A DNA stretch of 64,000 bases, from the NCBI GenBank assembly GCA_039105265.1, contig JAPFFF010000052.1, positions 682,001-746,000 on the forward strand, given 5' to 3'. This document shows positions 40,474-52,130 of the stretch, one piece after another. The notes beneath the pieces were generated by a model. That model did not search any database, was not told the DNA's origin, and was given only the letters and a program-made list of their open reading frames with translations. This DNA comes from Tritrichomonas musculus. Taxonomy: Eukaryota > Parabasalia > Tritrichomonadida > Tritrichomonadidae. Numbering within the stretch: position 1 is the stretch's first letter; every line of letters starts with the position of its first letter. The translations under genes were made by a program, and so were the position numbers.

Positions 40474-41053
40474 CTCTTTATAGAAATTCTTTTACTTAAA
40501 AGAATTTTTTCTTTTAAATATGAAAAATTTAGATTTTTTGATATTTAAAAATTGTTAATTTCAAGATTTCCTTTCTCATTTGTTATAAACAGATATTAAT
40601 TTAAAAAAATAGCAGATTAGATAAGATTTTTCCCCTAGAACTATTTGCAATTTCTTTTTAAAAAAATGCATATGCCGAAAAAAGTAAACATTATAAAGGA
40701 TATGGCAAAATAAATATTCTTTTTTATTTCGACTTTTTCAAATAAAAAATTTTTTCAATAAAATTTTTAAATTTTCAATAAAATTTATAAATTCGACAAT
40801 CAAAATTTCAGTAGTTTAGAATTGATTTATCTTTCATATTATTTCAAAATAAGATATTTATTGTTTAAAAATATATTAAATTATTATTTTGATCTTTTTA
40901 TTCTAAGATTTAAGAGATATAATTATATTTTAAATTTAATCAGAAACTTCTATTCAATTTTTTGAATTTTTTTTTGAATGGTAATGATGCTGAGAAAGGA
41001 ATATTGCAACGTTTAAAGAATATAACTTCATTTTAATTTTAAATATTTGATTG
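40474..41053. other. Promoter region of the endonuclease V fusion gene
   Basis: AT-rich, with no other gene. An initiator-like TCATTTTAA lies at 41028-41036, with its +1 A 24 bases before the ATG at 41054. Confidence 0.5.
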
Positions 41054-44000
41054 ATGAATGATCCAAAAGCTGAGCCATTGTTTAGGATCCAAAAAGAAAT
41101 GCAAAAGAAACTTAGCCAGATAAATACAGTAGATTTCGAAAAGGTTCATTATGTAGGAGGAGCAGATTTAACATGTAAAGATGATTTATTTATTGGATGT
41201 TTTGTTGTTGTTGATTTTAAAGATGAAATGAAAGTAATATATTCCAAATGCACCGAAATGAGAGTTGATGTTCCATACGTTCCAGGCCTTCTTTGCTTCA
41301 GAGAAGGACCCGTTGTAACAGCATTGTACAGAGAATTCTGTTTGGCCCATCCAGAAATCAAAATCGACGTTATACTCGTCGATGGAAGTGGAGAATGGCA
41401 CATTCGTGGTTTCGGCCTTGCTTGCTACGTTGGAATTGAGCTAGGAATACCAACAATTGGTGTTTTCAAGCAATTTTTATATGTTGGATCAGAACATTCG
41501 CGTGATTCTGTTCACGAAGAAGCACAAACAAAATTACAAAACATCGGCGACGTGTTAAAACTTCAACACGTTATTGAAAACGGAACCGAAATTCACTGTG
41601 GCGTTTTGAAGACAACAGATACAAAGCCATTCAGAGAAATCTTTGTTACACCAGGCCACATGATCGACATTGACACAAGTATTGAAATTGTAAAGAAAAC
41701 GTGCTTATATAGAGAGCCAGAACCATTAAGATTGGCAGACAGAATCTCACGTCAATACCAAAGCGAAAAACAAAATAACACCGAAGCGTCAATCATTGAT
41801 ACAAAGACAAAAGTTTTCCACTTGATTATCGCATTGGACTGCACTGGTTCAATGGGAAGCGCTATCACAAATATCAAAAACTCATTATCAAACTTGGTGT
41901 CAATCATCAAAAACGAGTTTCCAAACGTTATTATATCATTTTATGGCGTTAGAGATTACTGCGATAGCAAAGTAATCACAAAGAAAACATTCATGAACGA
42001 TTGCATTGATGCAAAGTTTGTCATTTCACAAGAAACAGCACGTGGAGGGGGCGATTCACCAGAAGCACATAAAACATGTTTGGCCGAGATGATTATGGAC
42101 ATTAGAGAGCGTGCACAAGATATGATCAATGTTTGCTTATTTATCACAGATGCACCACCACACTTTAGAAACAACGGATCAAACAATTACAGTTCAGAAC
42201 AAAGATATTTAAGTGAAAAACAAATCAAGTTTGCACAAGATTGGATCGAATTAAGTAAGATGTTAGATTATGAAGGAATTCAAGTTTTCTCATTTTTGAC
42301 TGATGATTACCATTCAACAACAAAACCATTTTCAGTATTGTCTTACTTGACACACGCATTGAGTTTCATTATTCCAAACAGCTCAGCAACATTTGAGGCA
42401 CAAATGAAGTCAATCATTTTCAATTTAATTAACAATACAGATGCAACAATTGTTGATGGAATCAAAATGTTATTGCCAGGTGAAGATTGCGAAACATACG
42501 AAAAAGAAGATGACTTATCAAAGAGCACTGTTCAAAACATTTACGACAAAGAAGAAATTTCAAAAGCATTGGCAGAAAAGAGAATTTTAATGAGATTGAA
42601 GCCATCAGAAAGAGGAGCCAAAAGAGTAATGTTGTCATCAAAAGAACTGATCCAAAAAGGAACAATTACAATTAAGGCATTGAAATCATTCTTCAAAATT
42701 ATGAATGGCGACAACAGCGGATATAAATTTTTGGATGAAACTAAGGAGTTCACACTTATCAGCAAACAAATGAAAGAAGCCAAACCTTCAAAAGAATGGT
42801 TAAACGAGACATCAGTCAGCTGCATATTTTCAATGATGACATTAGCAGACGCATTTGATGAACTTAATAGTTTCGACGAAGAGAAGGCAGAAGCAGAAGA
42901 AAACATTGTTAATCTTGTTAAAATCATCGGTAACTTTGTCATCGGATATCCATTCTTGTTCCAATTAAACGAAGATGGCAAATTCAACATGCAAGATTCA
43001 TGGCCAATTATTCTTAAAGATGTCTCAACATCGTACACAATGTCAATCTCATCATTGTTCGATATCATCCAAAATGAAAAAGAACCAAGTGAAGAAATCA
43101 TCAGTCAATTCAAGGATTTAATTGGCACAAATGAGAAAAGTGGCATTGTCCCAATCTGTTCAGATGTTTTGTCAAGTTTCATCATCAAGATTCTTGACGT
43201 TACAAAGTGGCTTGATGCATTGGTTTCGTATGGACTTCACAGGCACATTGAGCCATTGCCAGCAATCACAAGGGCAACATGCAATGCATTTATATGCAGA
43301 TTATTATATCAATCATTCAAAGACAAAGAAGGGAAAATATCAGTTAATGAAAGAGAAGCTCTTGAATTGGTTGCCAAGACGTTGGAAGCAATGAACAGTA
43401 AAGGATGCAAAGATATGATGTTTGAATTTGAAAGCAAGCTTAAAGACAATAAAATACCATTCAATGCATTTTCTCCACAAAATCCATACAATTGTAATGG
43501 CATTAACAAATTATTAAACTGCTTCTTCCAACTCAAACCAATGATTGCTGCAGCTGATCATGATTTCATGATCAAATTCTTCCACCAAGCAATTAATGAA
43601 GCAGTCTCAATCTTCGTTTCAAACATCGATGAAAAAGATCGTGATGAATACATCAGCCAAATCTTCCCTAGAATCGAATTAGATCCAGAAAACTATGAAG
43701 AACAAAATCCATTGGAACTTGCAGAACCAGTCAATTTCAAAGAATTCCAATTCAATATAATTGAACCAAATTTATCATCAAGATTCTCAATCTTCCTTTT
43801 CGAGACAATCTGGTCTCTTTTAAGAACAGATGAATTTGAAGCACCAAGCACATTAATGATTACATCATACATTGCACAATCAAACATCATGAAAAGGTCC
43901 TTTAAATACCAAAAAATCGAAAATGAAGACTCAGATGACAAAAAAGAAGGAGATGAAAAGTTTGAAATCAAACCAATCTTCGCAACTGAAGATCCAAATG

Positions 44001-44707
44001 AAATCTTAAGAATCGCATGCTTCTTCTATCTTAAGAGAATCAATGCCGAAAACATTTTGGCATTGCAAGACAACAGGAAACAATACTTAATCAAAGAAGC
44101 AGTTGAATTACTTCTCGAACCATTCAGAAATTGCGATCTCGATGTATTCTGGGCCAAATTGAACGAAGGATTCCAATTATATTGGATGGAAGAGCCATAT
44201 AAGCTCTCAATGATCGATGCAGAACAAATATTCACAACAATCATTGACAAGGTCAAGCGCGTCGATCCACAATTCAAAGAATTCTATAGAAACGTTTTTC
44301 TCTTGATTGCATTAGGCAAAGACAAAGAGAGCCACTCTTGGTGTCTCACAAACAATTACAGAAACGTCGACGTCGTTCAACAATATGTTGATCAGTTCTT
44401 GGATGGAAGCGAAAAAGTCATGGACTATTACATGAATAACTTATGCAGGCCAATGCCAAACAGACACGGCCACCACGCTGTTTACTGTCCAAACCAATTA
44501 GAATACACAGAAGAATATGCAAGAAAGAGGCTCCTTTGCGTTATCGCGCCAAGCTACTTCATCAAAGGTATTCCACAAACAGTCTATGCAGTCAACGATA
44601 AAATTGTGCAAACTTTGTCAAGGAAATATAATGCACCATCAATCCAATTTATTAAGGAATATGCTGAAAATCTCAGACTTGAAATGTTAACAAAATATAT
44701 AGAATAA
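41054..44707 (+). CDS. Endonuclease V fused to a von Willebrand A domain
   Basis: The 1217-residue protein starts with a complete endonuclease V domain (about 1-235), a metal-dependent nuclease that cuts next to inosine in DNA or RNA. All signature motifs are visible: YVGGADLT (Asp38), PGLLCFREGP (Glu84), LVDGSGEWHIRGFGLA (Asp110), IPTIGV, and VTPGHMIDID (His202) then EPLRLADRIS. Next is a vWA domain (about 254-470) with a MIDAS-type motif DCTGS (262-266), FYGVRDYCD and ARGGGDSPEAH, a form typical of intracellular eukaryotic vWA proteins. The remaining roughly 740 residues are helical and not recognised. There is no signal peptide, so it is intracellular. Codons are richer in C and G than the neighbours, suggesting good expression. 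ATG 41054 is used because the longer frame starts with TTG; the stop is in a TAAA context. Confidence 0.93.
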   Translation: MNDPKAEPLFRIQKEMQKKLSQINTVDFEKVHYVGGADLTCKDDLFIGCFVVVDFKDEMKVIYSKCTEMRVDVPYVPGLLCFREGPVVTALYREFCLAHPEIKIDVILVDGSGEWHIRGFGLACYVGIELGIPTIGVFKQFLYVGSEHSRDSVHEEAQTKLQNIGDVLKLQHVIENGTEIHCGVLKTTDTKPFREIFVTPGHMIDIDTSIEIVKKTCLYREPEPLRLADRISRQYQSEKQNNTEASIIDTKTKVFHLIIALDCTGSMGSAITNIKNSLSNLVSIIKNEFPNVIISFYGVRDYCDSKVITKKTFMNDCIDAKFVISQETARGGGDSPEAHKTCLAEMIMDIRERAQDMINVCLFITDAPPHFRNNGSNNYSSEQRYLSEKQIKFAQDWIELSKMLDYEGIQVFSFLTDDYHSTTKPFSVLSYLTHALSFIIPNSSATFEAQMKSIIFNLINNTDATIVDGIKMLLPGEDCETYEKEDDLSKSTVQNIYDKEEISKALAEKRILMRLKPSERGAKRVMLSSKELIQKGTITIKALKSFFKIMNGDNSGYKFLDETKEFTLISKQMKEAKPSKEWLNETSVSCIFSMMTLADAFDELNSFDEEKAEAEENIVNLVKIIGNFVIGYPFLFQLNEDGKFNMQDSWPIILKDVSTSYTMSISSLFDIIQNEKEPSEEIISQFKDLIGTNEKSGIVPICSDVLSSFIIKILDVTKWLDALVSYGLHRHIEPLPAITRATCNAFICRLLYQSFKDKEGKISVNEREALELVAKTLEAMNSKGCKDMMFEFESKLKDNKIPFNAFSPQNPYNCNGINKLLNCFFQLKPMIAAADHDFMIKFFHQAINEAVSIFVSNIDEKDRDEYISQIFPRIELDPENYEEQNPLELAEPVNFKEFQFNIIEPNLSSRFSIFLFETIWSLLRTDEFEAPSTLMITSYIAQSNIMKRSFKYQKIENEDSDDKKEGDEKFEIKPIFATEDPNEILRIACFFYLKRINAENILALQDNRKQYLIKEAVELLLEPFRNCDLDVFWAKLNEGFQLYWMEEPYKLSMIDAEQIFTTIIDKVKRVDPQFKEFYRNVFLLIALGKDKESHSWCLTNNYRNVDVVQQYVDQFLDGSEKVMDYYMNNLCRPMPNRHGHHAVYCPNQLEYTEEYARKRLLCVIAPSYFIKGIPQTVYAVNDKIVQTLSRKYNAPSIQFIKEYAENLRLEMLTKYIE

Positions 44708-44952
44708 ATTTAAGACGTTGTTTTCTGTGATGTTCCTTTTAATAATAAATTATCCTTCTAAAACCTATATTTTTCTTATTTTTTATGAATTAATTAATTT
44801 TTCTTATTTTTTTAATTTAGACTAATTAGTCTTAATTTTCGATATCAATAATTGACCTGTTTTAATAGTATATTGAGATAAATCTAAATGGGTTGAGTTA
44901 AATTGGTACTATAAAACATGCATGCTAGAATTGCCAAAAAAGTGGTCCTTAG
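44708..44952. other. Short intergenic region with a MITE-end trace
   Basis: At 44827 TAGTCTTAATTTTCGATATC followed by AATAATTGACC resembles the left end of the MITE at 15690 after its first bases. No right end was found. The rest is AT-rich. Confidence 0.45.
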
Positions 44953-46619
44953 TATACAGGCGAAGTAATCAAGGGATATGAGCAAGGCAGACATGGATTT
45001 GATCATTCTAATCCAACTCAGAATTGTAGCACTGACATCTGGCATTATCCAGATAACATTCAAACACGTACTGAGCTTCCAAATGATCCTGAGCATTACT
45101 TCATACATGAGAATCAAATTGAAGAACTTTATGGCAAACTTTATTTCTCTAATGTTAATAAATATCGTATTTTCTTACGTGGAAGAACAAACTTAGCTTT
45201 TTACTTCTCAATTGATGGAAAAGAATACAATCTTGGTGTCGCAATCAGAGAAATTTATCCTGATAATTCAAAGTTCAAACCTGATAAGAATAACACGTAT
45301 TTTGATATAGAATTCTTTGATGATGGAGCTGTTTATGCTACAACTTATATGGAAGGATACAAATGTGATTATTCATTTAAATTGAAGCCCGATAAGAATG
45401 GTGACATAAGAAACTGGGTATATGTTAAAGAAGTTCTTATTGAAACCTTTAAAAATGCCATAAGTTTCATTGGCTTAGGATCACAAGAATGGATCGCTTC
45501 AATGTTTTCGATTTCAACGACATATCTTGATAAAGATGGCGTAAAAATTACCGATAGTACCAATCTTAACATCACTGTAACATGGACTAACTATAGTGAT
45601 TACTCTCGCAATATTGTTGCTTATAAGAAATCATTTGCTGATTCTTCAAAGAAAGAAGAATATTTCAAGCCAGTCAACAAAGAACTTGTATCAATAAGTG
45701 AGAATGAATTTTCTGATTTAACTAAAAAAACAAATCATTCCTCCAAAACTGTTTCTTATGCAAATGCTAACAGAGGATCTTATGAATTCCCAGACAACAA
45801 AGCATACGATACAGATTACTTCTACAAGAGAACTTATGGAACTACTTATTTAGATGTGTCTAATCCAATCCATTACATTACATGGGATGAAGGCGTCTCA
45901 TTTGTAGATACAAATTATGATGAGGAAACAAAGCCTTATCCGATTGAAAACTTATTCAAAGAAGGCTATGATGTGTACATTCATCCAAAGCGTGATACAG
46001 CAACTGACACTTATTTCGTCATCGATTTCAGTAAAGTAATAGAAGCCAACTCAATCACGTTCCATGGAAAAACTGGCAGAGAACCAAGTCCAAGTCAACA
46101 GGGAATTCCAAATAAATTCTCCCTTCATACAAGCAAAGATAATAAGCATTACATAAAGATTTTACAAATCCATCCTCTAATGTAGACAATGTAAATCGTT
46201 CTTCAAAAGTTAATTTTGGTAAGGCTTATACTTTCAGATATGGAAATATATCAATAGCTTCTTCTTTTAGTTATTCAGGTCGCGTAATTCTTAGTGCAAT
46301 TAGATTCTCTTGCACACTGAACCCCGGTAATGGTGAAAAGAGTAATTTGATTATTATCAGCAGTGATGATATTACTGGCTCGTCGCAAAATAAGGTTACT
46401 TATTCAACTTTCGGTACTGTTTACGTAGGTAAAAAAGGTAGTAAAATTAAATTCGATTTTACTGGAACAAGATTGGCTGTCCTGACTTCAACAAAAATCG
46501 GTTCGAATTATGAAGTTAATATTGATGATAAAAATGTTGATTCTATTACGGTAAAGAAATTATCAATTGAATATGGAATCACTTTCTTAACTCCTAAACT
46601 TGAAAATAAAAAACCATAA
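44953..46619 (+). pseudogene. Surface-type protein with PA14-like and F5/8C-like parts, broken
   Basis: An open frame starts after TAG at 44950 and has no suitable ATG at its beginning (first residues YTGEVIKGYEQGRHGFDHSN). Its first part (WHYPDNIQTRTELPNDPEHY, then NKYRIFLRGRTNLAFYFSID) resembles a PA14/GLEYA-like sugar-binding sandwich. A later part (ITWDEGVSFVDTNYDEETKP, then TYFVIDFSKVIEANSITFHG) resembles an F5/8 type C domain. At about 46170 the frame shifts and continues to 46619 (FGKAYTFRYGNISIASSFSY, VILSAIRFSCTLNPGNGEKS). A frame of 278 residues from the ATG at 45349 is only part of this. Signal peptide and N-terminal domains are missing. The domain names are by resemblance only. 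Confidence 0.75.
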
Positions 46620-46850
46620 AGTTGAAGTGGTTTGTAATGGAGAATTAAACTTTGATAGCTTTGCATATTTCATTGATTAGTGATTATTGCTTGAATTAGT
46701 AATTTTTTTTTTTTTTTTTTTTTTTTGATTGTTTCTTGCTTTCATCCTGCTTATGATATTTTCCGTCATTCTCAAAAATGAAATATGTTGTTGCCATTTT
46801 ATGTGCAAAACTTACATAAGTTGAAAAATTTTATAAAAACCACCTATAAT
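46620..46850. other. Intergenic region with T24 tract
   Basis: Downstream of the broken surface-protein gene. It carries 24 T at 46703-46726, then leads into the target duplication of the MITE. Confidence 0.6.
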
Positions 46851-47305
46851 TAGCCTTGTTATTCTGATATCAATTATCAGGTTTGGCACTTTTTTTAACT
46901 CAGATAATCGATAATAAAATGCTATCGATTGGAACTTTTTATTGATGAATTCAATTATCAAGTATGAAATGTGATACAAAAAAAATATGCTTTTGATATC
47001 GAATCTTGATTAATCGAAATTAATACCTGAAAAAACCATTAAAAATAGTATTTTAATGGCATAAAATAAATATATTCTAACTTATTATGTAAAAGAATCT
47101 GCTTTTATTAAATTTTATAACAGATATGTGAAGTAATCAGTTAAAAGGTTTACAAAATTTTAATACGTTAAAAAATTTTCAATATTGATAATCGATCTTT
47201 TATTTTTATTCATTATTGATATCATAGATAAAATTTTTGATTTGATATTGATATCAGAAAAATGGATCAATTATCGTTATCGAAAATCGAGACTTAACAA
47301 GCCTA
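46851..47305 (-). mobile_element. hAT-like MITE, copy 2, with perfect 8-bp TSD
   Basis: This 455-bp element is the inverted homologue of 15690-16147 along its whole length (for example GATATCAATTATCAGGTTTG at the start and AAATCGAGACTTAACAAGCC at the end). Its ends are TAGCCTTGTT and AACAAGCCTA; one base of the terminal repeat has mutated. The flanks CCTATAAT at 46843-46850 and 47306-47313 are an exact 8-bp target duplication. Confidence 0.92.
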
Positions 47306-47313
47306 CCTATAAT

Positions 47314-47984
47314 TAAAAAAATTTTATTATGAAAAAAAATTTTTACATAAATTGGACATTTTTATATGCCAATAATTTACGAATAAATGTAAAATTTTAA
47401 GGTCGAATATTTTACCTTTTATATTTTTTAACATTACCTTATCTTAAAATTCTTAATATTCATAAAATTTTCATTCTAATTGAATAATATATTCAATATT
47501 TGTGAAAAGTTTAACTTTTTCATATAAAAAAAAGAAAAGAAAAATTTTCCATAGGCAATATCATAACTTTTTTTATCATGCTAATAATATCTTATAAATT
47601 GCTCAATGCAGTCAAGAATTTAAATGTGGTCTGGAAATTGTAAATTTTTTTTATTTTGTTTTTTTCGTTAGATACAAAGATTTTGACAATAAATGAAATA
47701 TATGTCGATATGTTAAGTATTTCATCATTAATATAAATAAATATAACATCTCAACTAAAAATTAGGATTTCTATAAAAATAAAATACAATCGAAAAATTA
47801 GATTATATTGATTATTATTATTATTAAATACAAATTTATTCTTGAATATCACTTCTGCATATACCACTGCATAATAAATAAAAGTAAAATTATAGTTGTT
47901 TATATTAACTTTTTTGGGAAAAAAAAAATTGATTTTGATGTATCATTTAAGATAATTGTGCTATTTATTTTATCTTCACAATAT
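47314..47984. other. AT-rich intergenic region
   Basis: No gene is supported. Short ATG frames (for example around 47808-48035) are AT-driven and run into the next mobile element. Confidence 0.45.
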
Positions 47985-49889
47985 AGTTGGTGGGAAAAAC
48001 TGCGTTTTGAGGAAAAAACTATGTTTTCTCGATGAATATTCAATATTTTTTAATAAAAGTTATATATAATCGCATTTCATATTAATACAAATCTATATAC
48101 AGGTTTTTATCAATTTTATTGAACTTAAGCTTTGATAATATTATAATAAAAATTATTTTATAAAATCAACATTTTTTTAATATTTCCTAATTTTTAAATT
48201 ATCGCTTGGATATACTATAAAATGGATAAAATATTTTTTAACAAATGTTGTTCAGTAAGGAAAAAAAATCGATTTTTTAATATTCACTTCACCTCTATAA
48301 TTCTTTTTATATCACATTTCAGTTTTTATATAGGAAAATGGCTTTTTAAAAACGCATTTTCATTTCATTAAAACATATTATTGTTTAATGATATCCTGCT
48401 AATACTTTATTGATAAAATAAAATTTCTTAAAAGTTATTTTTTAAAAAAATTTTAGTTGAAATTGAATTTTTTTTTCTTTTGAGATTCTAAATGAAATAA
48501 AAAATCATTTTCCTCGATATATATAAATAATTATCATTATTAACAAAATAAATATTATATATCATTCTATTAAAATAATAAATAGAATGTTAAAATTATT
48601 ATATCTTTAATAACCATCAAGTTATTCATGCTAAAAAATACTTTCAAAAAAATTTGAAAAAACTAATTTTTCATAGGAAAAAAATAATAAATTGCATTTT
48701 TTAAAGTGAAAATATTTATAATATCAAATGTAACATGTATATTATAAATATTATAATCAAATATTGATTATGTCTAAAAATATTAGTGTTTTTTGAATAT
48801 TAATTTAAACAAAGTTTTGTAAGAATTTTTTAAAAGAAATATTTAATATCTTTAATATTTATGATAACATTACATGTCAATAATAAATATATATAGATAA
48901 ATTTATATGATGACACTTGTTCCTTGAGAAAAGAACAAAAAATTAATTTTTAATCATCTTCCCGAAAATGACAAATATAATATATTATTGAATGATAATA
49001 TAATATTCATATTTATATTAGAATATTATTCATTTCTACAAAAAATTAGATCAATTTAATTCTTTGGTAGAAAAAAATAAAGTAGACTAATTTTAATTCT
49101 TCATCTTTTCAACCAAGTGACCTATAAATGATTCACCAGATTTGGCTATGTAAAAACATATAGATACCAATATTATATATATTTTATAATTGTTATACGA
49201 AGATTCCATATACATTATGTATAATCAATGATATTTTTAACTAAAGTTGCAATTTAATTTCTAACATGAGGAAGTAATTTACAGAGGATTTATTATTATA
49301 ATCTAATAATATATAATATGTAGATATATATTATATTAATAGTAAATTTGGCTGATAAATTTATCATGGTGAAATTTAAGTTGATAAAAAAAGTTATTAA
49401 AAAAAATATTAAAAACAATTTATCTTAATATCAAAGGACTATTTCGTTAATTTTATTTTATCAATAAAGTATTAGCAGGATATCATTAAACAATAATATG
49501 TTTTAATGAAATGAAAATGCGTTTTTAAAAAGCCATTTTCCTATATAAAAACTGAAATGTGATATAAAAAGAATTATAGAGGTGAAGTGAATATTAAAAA
49601 ATCGATTTTTTTTCCTTACTGAACAACATTTGTTAAAAAATATTTTATCCATTTTATAGTATATCCAAGCGATAATTTAAAAATTAGGAAATATTAAAAA
49701 AATGTTGATTTTATAAAATAATTTTTATTATAATATTATCAAAGCTTAAGTTCAATAAAATTGATAAAAACCTGTATATAGATTTGTATTAATATGAAAT
49801 GCGATTATATATAACTTTTATTAAAAAATATTGAATATTCATCGAGAAAACATAGTTTTGTCCTCAAAACGCAGTTTTTTCCACCAACT
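47985..49889. mobile_element. 1.9-kb non-coding element with 441-bp terminal inverted repeats
   Basis: The ends are AGTTGGTGGGAAAAACTGCG (47985) and its near-complement ending CCACCAACT (49889). The two 441-bp arms (47985-48425 and 49449-49889) are reverse complements with only a few differences. The 1-kb centre is AT-rich without a reading frame. The element is flanked by ATAT on both sides (47981-47984 and 49890-49893), possibly a short target duplication. The terminus AGTTGGTGG also marks the right end of the 8.2-kb structure at 29710-37965, so both probably belong to one family of non-autonomous elements. Confidence 0.9.
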
Positions 49890-49942
49890 ATATTCAGATA
49901 AAATATTAAATAATGGTGAAATTTTTTAATTTTTTCTATATA

Positions 49943-50100
49943 CACCTGTTTCACTTTTGTAACTGAAAAATCCACTTTTGTAACAGAAATTTTCATTTTC
50001 GTAACGGAAAATACAAAAACATAAGAAAATTTAAAGCATTTCAAATATTTTTATGAATTTCTTTTTTTATGGAAAATTTTTTTTGAGATTGATCTTTATA
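49943..50100 (+). mobile_element. Truncated copy of the CACCTGTTTCA MITE
   Basis: After a TA at 49941-49942 the sequence CACCTGTTTCACTTTTGTAAC and the GTAACGGAAA repeats match the left part of 28420-28891, as do AAATTTAAAGCATTTCAAAT and TTTTTATGGAAAATTTTTTT. Homology ends near 50100, and no TGAAACAGGTG right end follows. Confidence 0.85.
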
Positions 50101-51512
50101 ATTATGTACTATTTTCATGCTTAAAACAGAGTTTTCCAATAATATTAAATTTTATTTAGCTTCAATCTAAAAATAGTTATATTACTTATGATTTATAGAA
50201 CTGTTCAAATAAGCACCTTAAAAGATGTATTAAAATCATTAAAAAACCAAAAGTCCTAATAATGTAAATTATTTGATAATTATATAACTGTATCATAAGT
50301 TATATATAAAGGAATGATAAGTTAAAATGCAACTACATTTTAATGAATCTTCATATTTATTATAAAGCCCAAACATATAATAAAACAAATATTCATATAT
50401 GAGAACCTATTAAAACGTTGAAGTGAAGATTTTTGATGTCTGAAATGTTTATTATTAATTAAAATGTTATGAAGCCTTTTTAATTTTATAATTAAAACTA
50501 GTTTTTTCATAAAAAAAATTATCTTTTTTACATCTTTTTGAAAAAACTAAACTGGAATCAATAAGAATAAATACCTTGCCACTTTTTGAAAATATAAACT
50601 ATTTAAAAAGTAATTAATTAATACTTCTTTTTTATTTTGTCGCTTGATATTAAGAAAGATATCTTTTTCTATAGAAAAAAAAAATAGTAATGACTTAACA
50701 ATAATATACATTGAGATCTGCATACACTTATTTGTATTAAACATATAATCATATCTTCCATTTGAAAAGAAAAAAAAATCAATCTTATTATTTCTTACTA
50801 AAATCAAAAAGTTGAATATTTTTTATATATTTCTTTCTATATCATCATAAAATATTTTTACTGTGTTTTGAAATATATTAGAGGATCTTGTAAATTATAG
50901 AGAATCAATTTTTTTCAATTGTTTCAAATTGAGAAAGGCAATTTTCCAAGTGAAGAGATAATTTCAAATGATAATTTTTGCATATAGAAATTAGTCCAGA
51001 GTCCAAGCAAGAATGATTTATTCATATATTGTTATTTCATGCATTTTTCAATCAATGAAAAAAAAATAATGACATATTGATATAATACTATAAGAAGATT
51101 TTGTTTGAGTTTTTTATTCTTTTATATAAACACTTTATTTTTTTTTTTTTTTTTTTTTAATTCTTTCTTTTTTAATTTAATTTTTTCATTAAATGAAGTT
51201 CATCCTAAAAGTGAAGGATGATATTTTATTGAACAGGTTTTGTATTTAAAAGAAAAATTTTTCAAATTAAATGATTATGATAATTATTATCAATGGAATA
51301 TATTATTATAGATCAAAAACCATTACAAAGCTAATTAAAGAAAAAAACAATATAAATGATAAAAAAAATAATAATTTTAGTAAAATTATATTATTAAAAA
51401 TAACATATAATAAAATTAATAAATCATTCATAAATTTATGAATAAAATCATTATTTAATTGATTTTAGAAACAAAAAAGCAAAAATAAATCATATTTTGA
51501 GTTTTTTTTGTT
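50101..51512. other. Long AT-rich region with T21 tract
   Basis: About 1.4 kb without a gene I can support. It has a run of 21 T at 51138-51158. A reverse frame of 86 codons (50547-50807) has AT-driven composition and is not called. Confidence 0.5.
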
Positions 51513-52130
51513 TCATAAATAAATTATCTTTTCCACATTGTCATTTCTAAAAACAAAAAAATCATCATTTGTAATAACTTCATGATCCATTGGCATAGAA
51601 TTTTGAACGTTGGTAGAAAAATCATTTAAAATTAAATAAAATGGATCTTTTTTATGCGACTTCTCCATGCCAATAAGTTTTTCTATTTTGGATTTAAAGC
51701 TCTCTACAAGGGTGTTCTTTGTTTTCATGAAAGGATAATACAATTTTAAATAATTTTCAAAAAATAAAAGGAATTCTTTTGAATATTCTAGAGCTATCCT
51801 GTTCAAAAGAATATTCTTTTCGCAAATATTAGTTTTTTTTAGTTCGCGCTGCTTCAACATGAACACAGAATCTGATAAACCTGTTTTATTTTTATAATCA
51901 ACAAAAGACTGAATAAATTTTTGTATATCGTCATTCTTGATGTATTCATGAAGAGTTTGAGCAAAATTCTGGTACTCAAAAATGCCATGTTGGTCTAGAT
52001 AATCAATATGATTTTTCATTTGATTCTTCATATAGTGTCGATCAGCTGTTTTTGGATCCTGAAATATCTTATTTACTTCACTTCGCATACAACCAAACTT
52101 ATAACTTTGATTTCTTCTATGTGTCTGCAT
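51513..52130 (-). CDS. Hypothetical helical protein, unknown
   Basis: The 205-residue protein from ATG at 52130 begins MQTHRRNQSYKFGCMRSEVN and continues with charged, mostly helical sequence (QNFAQTLHEYIKNDDIQKFI, EYSKEFLLFFENYLKLYYPF, KSKIEKLIGMEKSHKKDPFY) and ends with DDFFVFRNDNVEKIIYL. Composition is clearly protein-like within a very AT-rich neighbourhood. No signal peptide or membrane segment, and no domain is recognised. No initiator motif is evident upstream, and the gene stands alone between repeats and the tRNA. Confidence 0.65.
   Translation of the reverse strand: MQTHRRNQSYKFGCMRSEVNKIFQDPKTADRHYMKNQMKNHIDYLDQHGIFEYQNFAQTLHEYIKNDDIQKFIQSFVDYKNKTGLSDSVFMLKQRELKKTNICEKNILLNRIALEYSKEFLLFFENYLKLYYPFMKTKNTLVESFKSKIEKLIGMEKSHKKDPFYLILNDFSTNVQNSMPMDHEVITNDDFFVFRNDNVEKIIYL

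Noticed and set aside
43122-43394. Antisense and alternative frames inside the endonuclease V-vWA gene
   Set aside because: All lie within a long intact coding frame with clear domains; they are shadows.
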